This document shows positions 8,171 through 16,073 of a DNA stretch of 23,009 nt, in pieces. The stretch is from Gammaproteobacteria bacterium UBA5338. GTDB lineage: Bacteria > Pseudomonadota > Gammaproteobacteria > Pseudomonadales > UBA5862. How positions within the stretch are numbered: the stretch's first letter is position 1; every line of letters begins with the position of its first letter. The DNA lies in contig DHQM01000188.1 of assembly GCA_002408105.1 (NCBI GenBank), positions 17,339 through 40,347 of the forward strand, in the 5' to 3' direction. Made by a program: the position numbers and the translations under genes. Under the pieces are notes generated by a model. It worked only from the letters and a program-made list of their open reading frames with translations, ran no database searches and had not been told where the DNA came from.

Positions 8171-8962
8171 TCACCGCATCCGTTTCAGGCTGTTGCGGGA
8201 AAAATCCGCGTCGGTAAAGCCATTGCCAAAGCGATAGTCCGTGTAATTGAGCAGGGTGCTCTTTGCCGTTTGGTGGTTCACCATCAAGCTCGCGCCCGGC
8301 CGCCAGTGCTTTTCGTCATACAGGCGGTAGTCGCTCACCCGCAGTGTTTTCAACAGGCTTTCCTTGCGGTCGTAGTATTCAATTTTCCAGATTCGATACT
8401 CTTCTTTGTCAAGCCAGACCACCTGGCGGGTATAGCCTGAATCCGAACCCACAGGAATGCGCTCGATGACAAAGCAATCAATGCCATCGAGCTGCTCATC
8501 GCGCAGGTACCGGTAGGTGAATTTCTCCAGCTCCTGTCCAGCAAAATCCTCGTAAGCAAACTCACTGCCGACGAAGGGGCCGGACTTGTTGCTGGCGGCG
8601 ATTCGCTTGACGCGCTTGAGCGCCGGCAGGTACAGCCACTGGTCGTCGGGCTCGCTCTTGTAACCGTAGGTCAGCAGCGCCGTACCCCGCTGGTCCGCCG
8701 GAGAATCGAATACGATCAAGGATTTGTTGCCGAGGTCTATGTCCCCATCCGGGCCTTCAAGGATTCGAATGCGCAATGCGCGCTCGCTCTCCCCACCGCG
8801 ACCGTCGCGCAGCACCATCCTGAGGGTGGCAGCGCTGTCCTCAAACCCGCCGGCTCGGCGATCGGCTTCGGCCGCGATCTCATAGCCCCGCGCTTCGTCG
8901 GCACTGGTCGGTGCCGCAGCCATCCCCACCATGAGCCCCAAAATGATGCCAAACCGGCGCAT
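8171..8962 (-). CDS. Outer-membrane lipoprotein-sorting (LolA-like) protein, 263 aa
   Basis: Exported protein of the LolA-like superfamily usually named outer membrane lipoprotein-sorting protein. The signal peptide MRRFGIILGLMVGMAAAPTSA is followed by strands forming a half-barrel. Typical segments are LLTYGYKSEPDDQWLYLPALKRVKRI, KSGPFVGSEFAYEDF, and IWKIEYYDRKESLLKTLRVSDYRL. In this family the half-barrel binds a hydrophobic ligand and hands it on in the periplasm. The start at 8962 is supported by an AGGAGGGG ribosome site; the open frame upstream has no signal peptide and is not used. It is paired with the downstream beta-barrel gene. Ligand unknown; it is not the housekeeping LolA, which is shorter and linked to other genes. 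Confidence 0.82.
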   Translation of the reverse strand: MRRFGIILGLMVGMAAAPTSADEARGYEIAAEADRRAGGFEDSAATLRMVLRDGRGGESERALRIRILEGPDGDIDLGNKSLIVFDSPADQRGTALLTYGYKSEPDDQWLYLPALKRVKRIAASNKSGPFVGSEFAYEDFAGQELEKFTYRYLRDEQLDGIDCFVIERIPVGSDSGYTRQVVWLDKEEYRIWKIEYYDRKESLLKTLRVSDYRLYDEKHWRPGASLMVNHQTAKSTLLNYTDYRFGNGFTDADFSRNSLKRMR

Positions 8963-9153
8963 TGATCCCCTCCTCGCCCAACCCGTATGACCAACCCAGC
9001 CCTCTGTGCACTTTTGTGGTGCGCCGAGGCGAAACAATACCGCGAAGCCTGGGACTTTCACCAGCATAGGACAAGGCTCTGAAGAGCACACCCCGCAGGG
9101 TCAGCGGGTCGACTTGGAGGAGGTAGGGGGCAGGCCAATCGGTGGGCCGGGGG

Positions 9154-9402
9154 TCAGTGCAGCACTCGGGTGTCCGCGCCGTCTTCAAAATCCAGGTCGG
9201 CGCCGTCGAGGTCAACCCGCCCGATCATCTGTACGCCCGCCTGGATCATGGCCTTGGCGATGTCCAGGTGGTTCTCATTGAGGTAGCCGAGCGCTTCCTC
9301 GGAAAACTTGAGCTGAATCAGGGGTTCCCCGTCACCGTCAGTGCGCTGAAGGACCACCTCGCCATCGGCCAGCTCGACAATTTCTAGAAAGGATGCAGGC
9401 AT
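9154..9402 (-). CDS. Small conserved protein of the topA region, 82 aa
   Basis: Acidic 82-residue protein with no signal peptide or membrane segment. Conserved-looking parts are FLEIVELADGEVVLQR, QLKFSEEALGYL and IAKAMIQAGVQMIG. It appears to match the small hypothetical gene that lies between sulA and the DUF6586 gene in Pseudomonas (PA3009 region, from memory). The start at ATG 9402 is chosen because a strong promoter (9470-9498) would begin transcription near 9463, excluding the longer open frame that begins at 9498. Function unknown. Confidence 0.75.
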   Translation of the reverse strand: MPASFLEIVELADGEVVLQRTDGDGEPLIQLKFSEEALGYLNENHLDIAKAMIQAGVQMIGRVDLDGADLDFEDGADTRVLH

Positions 9403-9469
9403 AACTGCTCTCTGGGTTGTGAGGGATGCTGGTTTGTACAGCACCACCCGCACGACTGCGAGTGCGCCC

Positions 9470-9498
9470 ATTCTAACAAGCTGGGTGCACCGGTCCAA
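9470..9498 (-). promoter_or_regulatory. Sigma70 promoter before the 82-aa gene
   Basis: On the minus strand TTGGAC (9498-9493) and TAGAAT (9475-9470) are separated by exactly 17 bases. The predicted start near 9463 leaves a 60-base leader before ATG 9402. This is the best sigma70 match I saw in the window. Confidence 0.6.
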
Positions 9499-9510
9499 TC
9501 GACCCTGACC

Positions 9511-10029
9511 TCACCACTCCACCATGGTTTCGCGGTGGCGCTCAAGCAGCTCGGAAAAACCGTCGAGCCAGGCGCGGCAGTCGCTCGGAGCGGGCACTGG
9601 GACCTCCGGGGCCTTGCCACTCGGCTCGCTCAAGGACAACAGCGGCAGGCGCTGCGCTTCCGAGCCCGGCTCGGGTACAGTCCCACCAAGCCCAAATGCA
9701 CAGACTTCATGGTAGGCGATCAGGGCCCCAAGCCAAGATGATGGCTGAGCACCCAAGCGCGCAAGTTCTGCAACTTCAGGCGCCTGCTTGCCAGCCAACC
9801 GCACTGATTCGGTCAATCCTTTGAGCCCCGCTGCAGGTTCGAACTCAACCCCATGGTAGCGTGCAAGCTCACCAAGATAGGCGGTCAGGGCGCCGTACAG
9901 ATGCAGCGCGAAGGACTCAATGAAGGCCACCTGCCGCCCACGCCGACCCTCTGAGGCAGCAACCTGCTCAAGCTGCAGTCGGCTGAAGTAGAGCTTTTGG
10001 TTGACTCGGGTGTCGACTTCTAGAGGCAT
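9511..10029 (-). CDS. DUF6586 family protein, 172 aa
   Basis: A predicted alpha-helical cytoplasmic protein of unknown function. The N-terminal half, including VNQKLYFSRLQLEQ, FIESFALHLYGALTAYLGELARYH and ESVRLAGKQAPEVAELA, matches my memory of the protein encoded directly after topA in Pseudomonas (PA3010). A linker of about 35 residues rich in Pro, Ser and Glu precedes a short C-terminal helix WLDGFSELLERHR. It begins 54 bases after the topA stop and is probably read from the same transcript. The persistent topA neighbourhood is the only clue to its role. Confidence 0.75.
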   Translation of the reverse strand: MPLEVDTRVNQKLYFSRLQLEQVAASEGRRGRQVAFIESFALHLYGALTAYLGELARYHGVEFEPAAGLKGLTESVRLAGKQAPEVAELARLGAQPSSWLGALIAYHEVCAFGLGGTVPEPGSEAQRLPLLSLSEPSGKAPEVPVPAPSDCRAWLDGFSELLERHRETMVEW

Positions 10030-10083
10030 GGGTTGCGCACTTAATGGGGGTCCGGGGGCACAGAGGTCGAGCCGCAGCGCCGC

Positions 10084-12753
10084 TCAGCCGCCACTGGCAC
10101 GCTTGCGCCCACCACTGGACTTGGCCTTGCTGGCGGCACTGGTGACCCAGCGGCCATCCACCCAGTGGGCGCGCCAACCCGTTGCCTTGCCGTCGACTTC
10201 ACTCATCACGTACTGCTCCGCGTTTTTGCGACTGAACCGGATCACGCTTGGGTTTCCTTCCGGGTCGGCCGGAGGGGCCTCCAGCAAGTAGTGGTATTTG
10301 GGGTCGATTTCGTCGCGATGGGGCACGAGCTCTGCAACCTTCGGCGGGCGGGTTTCGCGGTTCTTGGGAAAGCCACTGGCTGCAAGGAACAGGCCCGAAG
10401 CACCATCGCGCAGCACGTAGTGGTCGTCGACTTTTGCACACCGGAGCTCTGGCATGGGCACCGGGTCCATTTTCGGTGGAGCCGGTTGGCCGTTGCGGAG
10501 CAGCTTGCGGGTGTTCTTGCATTCCGGATTGGTGCAGCCGAAATACTTCCCGAAACGTCCGGTTTTCAGTTGCATCTCATGGCCGCACTTGTCGCACTCA
10601 ATGACAGGGCCATCGTAGCCTTTCAACTTGAATTCGCCGGTTTCGACCTCGTGTCCGGGGCAGTCCGGGCTGTTGCCACAGATGTGTAGCTTGCGACCAG
10701 AATCGATCAGATAGCTCTCCATCGCGGTGCCACATAACGCACAGCGGCGTTTGGTCCGCAACAGCCGCGACTCAGCTTCCTCATCGGCATCGACCGGCAC
10801 GACTTCATCACCCGGCACCAGATTGATGGTCTCCTTGCAGCGTTCGGCGGGCGGCAGCGCATACCCGGAACACCCCAAGAACACGCCGGTGGTGCTCGTG
10901 CGAATCTGCATCGGTCGCTCGCAACTCGGGCAAGCCAACTCAGTCGCCACCGGCCGGTTGCCACGCATTCCGTTTTCCGGGTCCTGGGCTTGTGAAAGCT
11001 TGGCGTGAAAGTCGGCATAAAATTCATTGAGTACCGCTTTCCAATCCCTTCCACCTTCGGCCACGGTGTCGAGCAAAGCCTCCAGCTCGGCGGTAAACCC
11101 GTAGTCCATGAGGTCACGGAACGACTCGGACAGCCGGTCGGTGACCAGTTCGCCCATTTTCTCGGCATAGAAGCGCCGGTTTTCCAGGCGCACATACCCG
11201 CGGTCCTGGATGGTGGAAATGATCGCCGCGTAGGTCGATGGGCGCCCGATGCCACGCTTTTCCAGCTCCTTAACCAGTGCCGCTTCGCTGAACCTCGCGG
11301 GGGGCTTGGTAAAGTGTTGGCTGGGCTCAAGGCGGACCAGATCCAGCCGTTGTCCGACCTGCAGGTCAGGCAGCTGGGCGTCGTCATCTACCTTTGCGAC
11401 AGGCTGCACCCGCAGGTGCCCCTCGAAGCGCAGCACTCGACCGCGGGCGCGCAGATCGAACAAACCCGCCTTGACTTCCACCGTGGTCGACGTGAATTCC
11501 GCTGGCTTCATCTGACAGGCGACAAACTGGCGCCAAATCAATTCGTACAGACGCGCTGCGTCCCGCTCGACCTGGCCGTCGAGTTGTCCCGGACGACAGT
11601 TCACATTGCTTGGCCGAATCGCCTCATGGGCCTCCTGGGCCCCGGACTTGCTGCTGTAGCGGTTGGGTTGCTCGGGCAAATAACGCTCGCCGAACTCCTC
11701 GCTGATGAATCCGCGGCAGCTCGCCACCGCGTCTCCACTGAGGTTGACCGAGTCGGTTCGCATGTAGGTGATGTAGCCCGCCTCATACAAGCGCTGGGCC
11801 ATGGTCATGGTTTTTTTCACGCTGAAGCCGAGGCGTGTGCTGGCGCTTTGCTGCAATGTCGATGTGATAAAGGGTGGGCCCGGACGCGACTGGGTCGGTT
11901 TGTCATCGCGTTTGTCGACCACCAGGGGCTGCGAATCCAGTCGCGCGATCGCCGCCTGGGTGTCCGCCTGGTTGGTGGGGCGAAACTTGCGGCCATCCTC
12001 GCGCACCACTTCAAAGGTCACAGGCTCAAGCCCTTCGGCGGCAGCGACCGCCTTCAGCTCCCAATACTCCTCCGGAACGAAGGCGCGGATCTCCCGCTCG
12101 CGCTCGACCACCAATTTGACCGCGACCGACTGAACGCGGCCGGCGGACAGCCCCCGTGCAATTTTCTCCCACAGCAGAGGCGAGACCATGAACCCGACCA
12201 CCCGATCGAGAAAGCGCCGAGCTTGCTGGGCGTTGACCCGGTTCAGGTTGAGTTCACCAGGCGACTGAAAGGCTTCGGTGATGGCCCGCTTGGTGATTTC
12301 GTTAAACACCACACGGCGGTACCGATCCACATCGCCGCCGATGGCCTGCATCAGGTGCCAAGCGATCGCTTCACCCTCCCGGTCCAAATCGGTCGCGAGA
12401 TAAATGTGGTCGGCCTTCGCGGCGGCCTTGCGCAGCTCATCCACCACCTTTTCTTTGCCGGGCAGCACCTCATAGTGGGCCTGCCAGTCATGTTCCGGAT
12501 CGACCCCCATCCGTTTGATCAGTTGCTGATGGGCCCGCTCACGTCGACGCCGATCCTTCTCTTCCGGGCTCAACTTGCGGGTTTGCGCCGCCAACCGTGC
12601 CCGTTCTTTGGGGTCCACCGATTTTTGCGAACCGCCCGTGGGAAGGTCACGGATGTGGCCCACGCTCGACTTCACCACGAAGTCGGGCCCCAAGTACCGG
12701 TTGATGGTCTTGGCCTTTGCGGGAGATTCGACGATGACGAGGGATTTTCCCAT
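10084..12753 (-). CDS. topA: DNA topoisomerase I, 889 aa
   Basis: Type IA topoisomerase that relaxes negative supercoils. The TOPRIM domain starts VESPAKAKT (8-16) and has the metal-binding motif TDLDREGEA (121-129). The catalytic tyrosine is Tyr330 in YITYMRTDS with Arg332 after it, and [16 protein letters not shown] and SAGRVQSVA are typical core motifs. The C-terminal part holds several four-cysteine zinc ribbons (CPSC..., CALCGTAM..., CDKCGHEM...CTNPEC), then topoisomerase C-terminal repeats and a basic Ser/Lys/Gly tail. ATG 12753 has a GAGG site six bases upstream; the TTG five codons earlier is less likely. Expression often responds to supercoiling, and the leader here has a GC palindrome (12812-12827). 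Confidence 0.97.
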   Translation of the reverse strand: MGKSLVIVESPAKAKTINRYLGPDFVVKSSVGHIRDLPTGGSQKSVDPKERARLAAQTRKLSPEEKDRRRRERAHQQLIKRMGVDPEHDWQAHYEVLPGKEKVVDELRKAAAKADHIYLATDLDREGEAIAWHLMQAIGGDVDRYRRVVFNEITKRAITEAFQSPGELNLNRVNAQQARRFLDRVVGFMVSPLLWEKIARGLSAGRVQSVAVKLVVEREREIRAFVPEEYWELKAVAAAEGLEPVTFEVVREDGRKFRPTNQADTQAAIARLDSQPLVVDKRDDKPTQSRPGPPFITSTLQQSASTRLGFSVKKTMTMAQRLYEAGYITYMRTDSVNLSGDAVASCRGFISEEFGERYLPEQPNRYSSKSGAQEAHEAIRPSNVNCRPGQLDGQVERDAARLYELIWRQFVACQMKPAEFTSTTVEVKAGLFDLRARGRVLRFEGHLRVQPVAKVDDDAQLPDLQVGQRLDLVRLEPSQHFTKPPARFSEAALVKELEKRGIGRPSTYAAIISTIQDRGYVRLENRRFYAEKMGELVTDRLSESFRDLMDYGFTAELEALLDTVAEGGRDWKAVLNEFYADFHAKLSQAQDPENGMRGNRPVATELACPSCERPMQIRTSTTGVFLGCSGYALPPAERCKETINLVPGDEVVPVDADEEAESRLLRTKRRCALCGTAMESYLIDSGRKLHICGNSPDCPGHEVETGEFKLKGYDGPVIECDKCGHEMQLKTGRFGKYFGCTNPECKNTRKLLRNGQPAPPKMDPVPMPELRCAKVDDHYVLRDGASGLFLAASGFPKNRETRPPKVAELVPHRDEIDPKYHYLLEAPPADPEGNPSVIRFSRKNAEQYVMSEVDGKATGWRAHWVDGRWVTSAASKAKSSGGRKRASGG

Positions 12754-12811
12754 CCGAAACCTCAACAAACTGGAGCATTCGATTCAGCGGCGCGCCGCAA
12801 GCGGGCACCCC

Positions 12812-12827
12812 CTGCGCCGCGGCGCAG
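12812..12827. repeat. 16-bp perfect GC palindrome in the topA leader
   Basis: CTGCGCCG is directly followed by its reverse complement CGGCGCAG. It lies about 60 bases before the topA start codon, downstream of the proposed -10 element. It could be an operator or an RNA structure, or a chance product of high GC. Confidence 0.5.
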
Positions 12828-12845
12828 CAACCGCTGGCAGGAACA

Positions 12846-12877
12846 AGTATAGGGACAGCTGGAAACCCGGCTGACAA
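12846..12877 (-). promoter_or_regulatory. topA: Possible topA promoter
   Basis: On the minus strand a good -10 hexamer TATACT (12851-12846) lies downstream of TTGTCA (12877-12872), but the spacing is 20 bases, longer than ideal. A different -35 or activator-dependent use is possible. Confidence 0.35.
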
Positions 12878-12972
12878 CGCGAGGCGCGCATTCAACCCAG
12901 CAGCACCTCAAGGCGCACCGTCCCGTCAAGCGGTCCTCCCTGGCGCTTTAGAAATCCTGGGGCGCCGCTGGG

Positions 12973-13006
12973 CCTGAAGCCCGGCATATATACGGGCTGC
13001 CTCAGG
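12973..13006. other. Stem-loop with AT-rich loop
   Basis: CCTGA-AGCCCG, a nine-base loop GCATATATA, CGGGCT, a three-base bulge and TCAGG form a two-part stem of 6 and 5 bp. There is no T-run. It lies about 130 bases before the stress-protein gene and 220 before topA, so it could be an operator, an attenuator-like structure or a processing site. Confidence 0.4.
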
Positions 13007-13134
13007 TCGGGTCAAGGCGAGCGTCCCACACGCTGCTTGGCCTTCCCGCTGGTCAAGGTGATGAAATTGGCGGACAATCTGCTGCAGAACAATCGGTCAG
13101 ACGCGGGTCCGCCGCGCCACAGAAGGAGCCACAG

Positions 13135-13578
13135 ATGCCCGGATACAAACAGATTCTCGTCGCCGTGGACCTCACCGACGAGGCCCCTCAGGTCATCGAG
13201 CGCGCAGCGGAGTTGGCCAAGGTGTATGAAGCCCAATTGACCATCATGCACGTCATCGAGCCACTGACCTTCGCCTATGGTGGAGACATTCCGATGGACC
13301 TGTCGGGCATTCAAACTGAAATCGAATCCCAAGCAAAGGCCAAGGTGGCCGCTTTTGCCGAATCCCTTGGTGTTCCCGCCGAACGCCAATTGATCATCTA
13401 TGGCCGGCCTGAGAATGAAATTCACCGCGCCGCCGAACAGGGTGGCGTCGATCTGATCGTTCTCGGCAGCCATGGCCGCCATGGTTTGTCGCTGCTGTTG
13501 GGGTCGACGGCCAACGGGGTGCTGCACGGTGCCGGCTGCGACGTGTTGGCAGTGCGGGTGCAAGCCACGGAAAACTGA
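13135..13578 (+). CDS. Universal stress protein, UspA family, 147 aa
   Basis: Single Usp domain, cytoplasmic, likely a dimer. The N-terminal strand YKQILVAVDLTDEAPQVIERAAELA and the C-terminal LIVLGSHGRHGLSLLLGSTANGVLHGAGCDVLAVR are typical. The latter has the G-x2-G...GS nucleotide-binding pattern with eight residues between glycines instead of the usual nine, which is common in the UspA-like proteobacterial branch. A clear ribosome site AAGGAG precedes ATG 13135 by seven bases. The gene is monocistronic and faces the MOSC gene. Usp genes often respond to stationary phase or low oxygen; I looked for an FNR-type site upstream and found none. Confidence 0.92.
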   Translation: MPGYKQILVAVDLTDEAPQVIERAAELAKVYEAQLTIMHVIEPLTFAYGGDIPMDLSGIQTEIESQAKAKVAAFAESLGVPAERQLIIYGRPENEIHRAAEQGGVDLIVLGSHGRHGLSLLLGSTANGVLHGAGCDVLAVRVQATEN

Positions 13579-13597
13579 AGCTTGGTCCGGCCTTCAG
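13575..13597. terminator. Hairpin spanning the two convergent stops
   Basis: CTGAAG (13575-13580), an 11-base loop and CTTCAG (13592-13597) pair across the 15-base gap between the stress-protein and MOSC genes and include both stop codons. No T-run, so only a weak terminator candidate. Confidence 0.3.
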
Positions 13598-14388
13598 GCG
13601 AGGCACCTGACGGGGTCACCCAGCCTCACCGCACCGCGACCGCGGTGAATGAGGTTCTGGCCAAACAGGACCTGACGGGACGCATCCCGGCGGTAGGTGC
13701 CGAGGGTGGCCATGGGCTCGGGGCCACGGACCCCTGTTTCGGGGTCGATGCGTGGAATCGAACACCTTGAGCAGGGCTTGACCACAGCGCACTCAACCCC
13801 ACCTAGGGCAACACGGTGCCACCGGTCTTCCACATGGGGCTCAGTGGTGAGCACCACCACATTGGGTCGAAATCGCTCGATCGTGACCGGCTGTTGCAGT
13901 CGCTCATTGAGCGACTGCAACGACCCAGTCCCGATGAGCAGCAACGGAAACCCATCGGCGAACGCAACCCGGTCACCCGGCTCTCCATAGGCAGGATCCA
14001 CCACACGCAGGCTGTCCGATGGCATGAATACCAGGCGGCATTCGAACCCCAGTTTGGCGCTGAGCCAGCTGTGGGCCGCCGAATCAGCAAGCCGGGCATG
14101 ACACAGGTCGCGCCACACCCTCACCTCGATATCCGCTCCGGCAGAAGGAACTGAGACCTCGATGCAGTCGCGGTCCGCTGAGTGGGTCAGCCGCAGCCCG
14201 CCAGCCAGGTGATGCGCTTGCACCCCCGACATTTGCGGCAATTCCCGCTGGGTTAGAAAGCGCCCCTCCTGATCGACCACCATCCAACGGCGATCCCCGA
14301 CCACCCCAAACTCGTCCAAGTCAGCGGCGTCCAGCCGCTCGCCACGCAGTGACTTCACGGGATAGCGAAACAGTTCAGACACATGCAT
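13594..14388 (-). CDS. MOSC-domain protein, YcbX-like, 264 aa
   Basis: The N-terminal MOSC_N beta-barrel begins LFRYPVKSLRGERL and continues GDRRWMVVDQEGRFLTQRELPQM. The MOSC domain follows with RFRPNVVV and the conserved cysteine segment VVKPCSRCSIPRIDPETGVRG, whose cysteine in the family binds the molybdenum cofactor. YcbX-type proteins reduce N-hydroxylated bases, and the family more widely reduces N-oxygenated compounds with a molybdenum centre. The usual C-terminal ferredoxin domain of E. coli YcbX is absent, as in many shorter homologues, so an external electron donor is needed. I start at ATG 14388; the ATG six codons upstream has no ribosome site, while GAGGGG lies 10 bases before 14388. 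It would depend on cofactor made with MoaA, encoded far away in this window. Confidence 0.9.
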   Translation of the reverse strand: MHVSELFRYPVKSLRGERLDAADLDEFGVVGDRRWMVVDQEGRFLTQRELPQMSGVQAHHLAGGLRLTHSADRDCIEVSVPSAGADIEVRVWRDLCHARLADSAAHSWLSAKLGFECRLVFMPSDSLRVVDPAYGEPGDRVAFADGFPLLLIGTGSLQSLNERLQQPVTIERFRPNVVVLTTEPHVEDRWHRVALGGVECAVVKPCSRCSIPRIDPETGVRGPEPMATLGTYRRDASRQVLFGQNLIHRGRGAVRLGDPVRCLA

Positions 14389-14428
14389 GTGGGCTGTTCC
14401 CCTCATTATTGCAGGCCGACGACAGCCG

Positions 14429-14458
14429 TTGCCGAAGTGTGGCCCGCGACCCTACCAT
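14429..14458 (+). promoter_or_regulatory. Possible promoter for the DUF1499 gene
   Basis: TTGCCG (14429-14434) and TACCAT (14453-14458) with 18-base spacing lie in the divergent gap before ATG 14495. Predicted leader about 30 bases. Confidence 0.3.
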
Positions 14459-14494
14459 GGGGACTTCGAACCAAGCCAGAACCGGACGCCGCCC

Positions 14495-14974
14495 ATGCCC
14501 CCGCACGAAGACAATGAGCCCAAGACTTTGCCCCAGGCACTGGTGCTGCTGTTCGCGCTGAGTCTGGCGGGCTGTTCTGCACCAAGGCCCGACACCCTGG
14601 GTCTGGTGGACGGCAAACTGCGCCCCTGCCCTGACTCGCCCAACTGTGTGCTCAGTACAGCCCCCGGGCACAAGGGCCAAGATCAGGCTGTCGAACCCCT
14701 TAGATACGCTGGCGCGATGGAATCGGCGCGCGACCGACTGCTCGAGGTCTTGAGGGCCGAGCAGCGCGTTGAGGTCGTGACGGTGGCGCAGAACTACATT
14801 CATGCCGAGTTCACCACCCCCTTGATGCGCTACATCGATGATGTGGAATTCCTGTTCGAGACCCCGGGGCGCATTGACTTGCGCTCGGCCTCGCGCATCG
14901 GCCGGTCTGACCTGGGTGCCAACCGCAAGCGTGTCGAGCGGTTGCGGGCCGCGTTTCAGGAGGTCTCGGGCTGA
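14495..14974 (+). CDS. DUF1499 lipoprotein, 159 aa
   Basis: DUF1499 protein of unknown function. The family signature CPDSPNCVLS lies shortly after the N-terminus, and the domain ends with the SASRIGRSDLGANRKRVERLR segment. The N-terminal stretch ALVLLFALSLAGC is a lipoprotein signal with lipobox LAGC (Cys27), so the mature protein is probably anchored in the outer membrane facing the periplasm. I choose ATG 14495 because it places the signal correctly; the open frame upstream to 14387 adds an arginine-rich stretch that would spoil it. Monocistronic as far as can be seen, divergent from the MOSC gene. Confidence 0.85.
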   Translation: MPPHEDNEPKTLPQALVLLFALSLAGCSAPRPDTLGLVDGKLRPCPDSPNCVLSTAPGHKGQDQAVEPLRYAGAMESARDRLLEVLRAEQRVEVVTVAQNYIHAEFTTPLMRYIDDVEFLFETPGRIDLRSASRIGRSDLGANRKRVERLRAAFQEVSG

Positions 14975-15178
14975 ATCGACCCGCCAAGGCAGCACCCTAC
15001 CGGAGCCCATTGATGCCGGTTCAACAGCCAGGACGGAACGGCCTGTGGCTCGCAGATTCGTGTTGACTGTCATTGGCCCCACTGCCATGTTCGCAGCGCG
15101 ATTGACTCAACCCAATGGCATCAGCGGGCTGAAGCGCGGCGACACCCACCCCTTGCCGCGCAAGGTACTGCTTGATCC

Positions 15179-15973
15179 ATGATGTGGACCGACATCGGCG
15201 TCAATCTCCTCAATGCCAGTCTGCGCGCGGACGCTGAAGCCATTCTGCAACGGGCCGAGCAAGCCCAAGTACACAGGATGCTGGTGATCGCCAGCGATGA
15301 GCTGGAGAGCCACGCCTGCGTGGGCCTTTGCGCCGCACACGCAGGGCGCCTGTGGCACAGTGTCGGCATCCATCCCCACCAGGCAGCGACCGCCCGTCCG
15401 GGCTATATCGAGCGCCTGCGAGAACTTGCCAGCGCTCCTCAGGTGGTCGCACTTGGCGAGATGGGTCTGGATTACAACCGCAATTACTCCCCGCCCGACA
15501 TTCAGGTGTCGGTGTTCGAACGCCAACTTGAATTGGCGCAAGACCTGCGACTCCCAGTGTACCTCCACGAACGCGATGCCCATGACACCTTTTACGCCAT
15601 CCTCCGGGAACGGCGTGATGAACTGTCCGGCGGCGTCGTGCACTGTTTCACTGGCGACGAACCCACACTGATGCGCTACCTGGAACTTGGCTTCTCAATC
15701 GGAGTCACCGGTTGGATTTGTGACGAACGCAGGGGACACCAACTGCAGGCGTCGGTGAGGCACATCCCGAGCGACCGATTGCTGCTGGAAACCGACTCAC
15801 CCTACTTGCTACCGCGGAACATCCGCCCCAAACCCAAAACGCGGATCAACGAGCCTGCCCAACTCACCTGGGTTGCCACAGCCGTCGCAGTGCATCGAAA
15901 CGAAAGCCTCCAGCAACTGTCTGCTGCCACCGAAGCAAATTTCGACCGGCTGTTCTTGTCCCGACACCGCTGA
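15179..15973 (+). CDS. tatD: TatD-family metal-dependent nuclease, 264 aa
   Basis: TIM-barrel metal-dependent DNase of the TatD family. The N-terminus WTDIGVNLLNASL is that of TatD itself, rather than the DxHxH start of YcfH/YjjV. Metal-site residues appear in order: Glu in GEMGLDYNRNYS, His in VYLHERDAHDTF, His in VVHCFTGDE and Asp in LLLETDSPYLLPRN. In E. coli TatD is a 3'-5' exonuclease acting on damaged DNA. The start may be ATG 15179 or 15182; the ribosome site is weak. The gap of about 200 bases upstream contains two TTGACT sequences (15063, 15102), but neither has a good -10. The YhcC-type gene begins 100 bases downstream with its own promoter. Confidence 0.92.
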   Translation: MMWTDIGVNLLNASLRADAEAILQRAEQAQVHRMLVIASDELESHACVGLCAAHAGRLWHSVGIHPHQAATARPGYIERLRELASAPQVVALGEMGLDYNRNYSPPDIQVSVFERQLELAQDLRLPVYLHERDAHDTFYAILRERRDELSGGVVHCFTGDEPTLMRYLELGFSIGVTGWICDERRGHQLQASVRHIPSDRLLLETDSPYLLPRNIRPKPKTRINEPAQLTWVATAVAVHRNESLQQLSAATEANFDRLFLSRHR

Positions 15974-16007
15974 CAAACCCAAACCAGGCACCGGCCCACA
16001 CCGGGCT

Positions 16008-16049
16008 TTGATGTGGATCAGGTGGACCCGCTTGCCGTTGCGCCACCAT
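16008..16049 (+). promoter_or_regulatory. FNR/Anr-type box and promoter for the yhcC-ubiU-ubiV operon
   Basis: TTGATGTGGATCAG at 16008-16021 matches the FNR consensus TTGAT-N4-ATCAA at nine of ten positions. Its centre is 16014.5. A class II activator site centred at -41.5 predicts a start at 16056 and a -10 at 16044-16049, where CACCAT keeps the A and T at the most important positions. The leader would be 18 bases and contain the ribosome site TTGGAGG. No -35 hexamer is seen, as expected for an activated promoter. Found by eye; supported by the matching site at pdxS. Confidence 0.68.
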
Positions 16050-16073
16050 ACGCCTCGCACTTGGAGGCGGCGG

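Larger units (their letters stand above)
12754..13134. other. Divergent intergenic region topA / universal stress protein
   Basis: This 381-base gap holds no convincing gene; the open frames crossing it lack ribosome sites and family features. It contains a 16-bp palindrome, a possible topA -10 element, a stem-loop with an AT-rich loop and the ribosome site of the stress-protein gene, all listed separately. Confidence 0.7.

Noticed and set aside
6847..8217. Plus-strand open frame of 456 codons opposite the barrel gene
   Set aside because: Shadow reading; the minus strand has a signal peptide, beta-strand pattern and a terminal Phe.
11005..12852. Long plus-strand open frame (about 615 codons) opposite topA
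   Set aside because: It is the antisense reading of a clearly coding topA in high-GC DNA. It has no recognisable domain and no ribosome site; His/Gln-rich shadow composition.
12754..13134. CRISPR, riboswitch or small RNA in the largest gene-free gap
   Set aside because: No direct repeats, no conserved riboswitch core that I can recognise and no clear promoter-terminator pair.
15063..15107. Two TTGACT sequences before tatD as -35 elements
   Set aside because: Neither has an acceptable -10 at 16-18 bases, so I do not claim a promoter.
15102..15110. TTGACTCAA before tatD as an FNR-type half-palindrome
   Set aside because: The arms are separated by one base instead of the required spacing, so it is not an FNR box.
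15087..15182. Possible 31-residue leader peptide whose stop overlaps the tatD start
   Set aside because: No ribosome site before its ATG, no regulatory codon run and no attenuator-like hairpins; likely chance.
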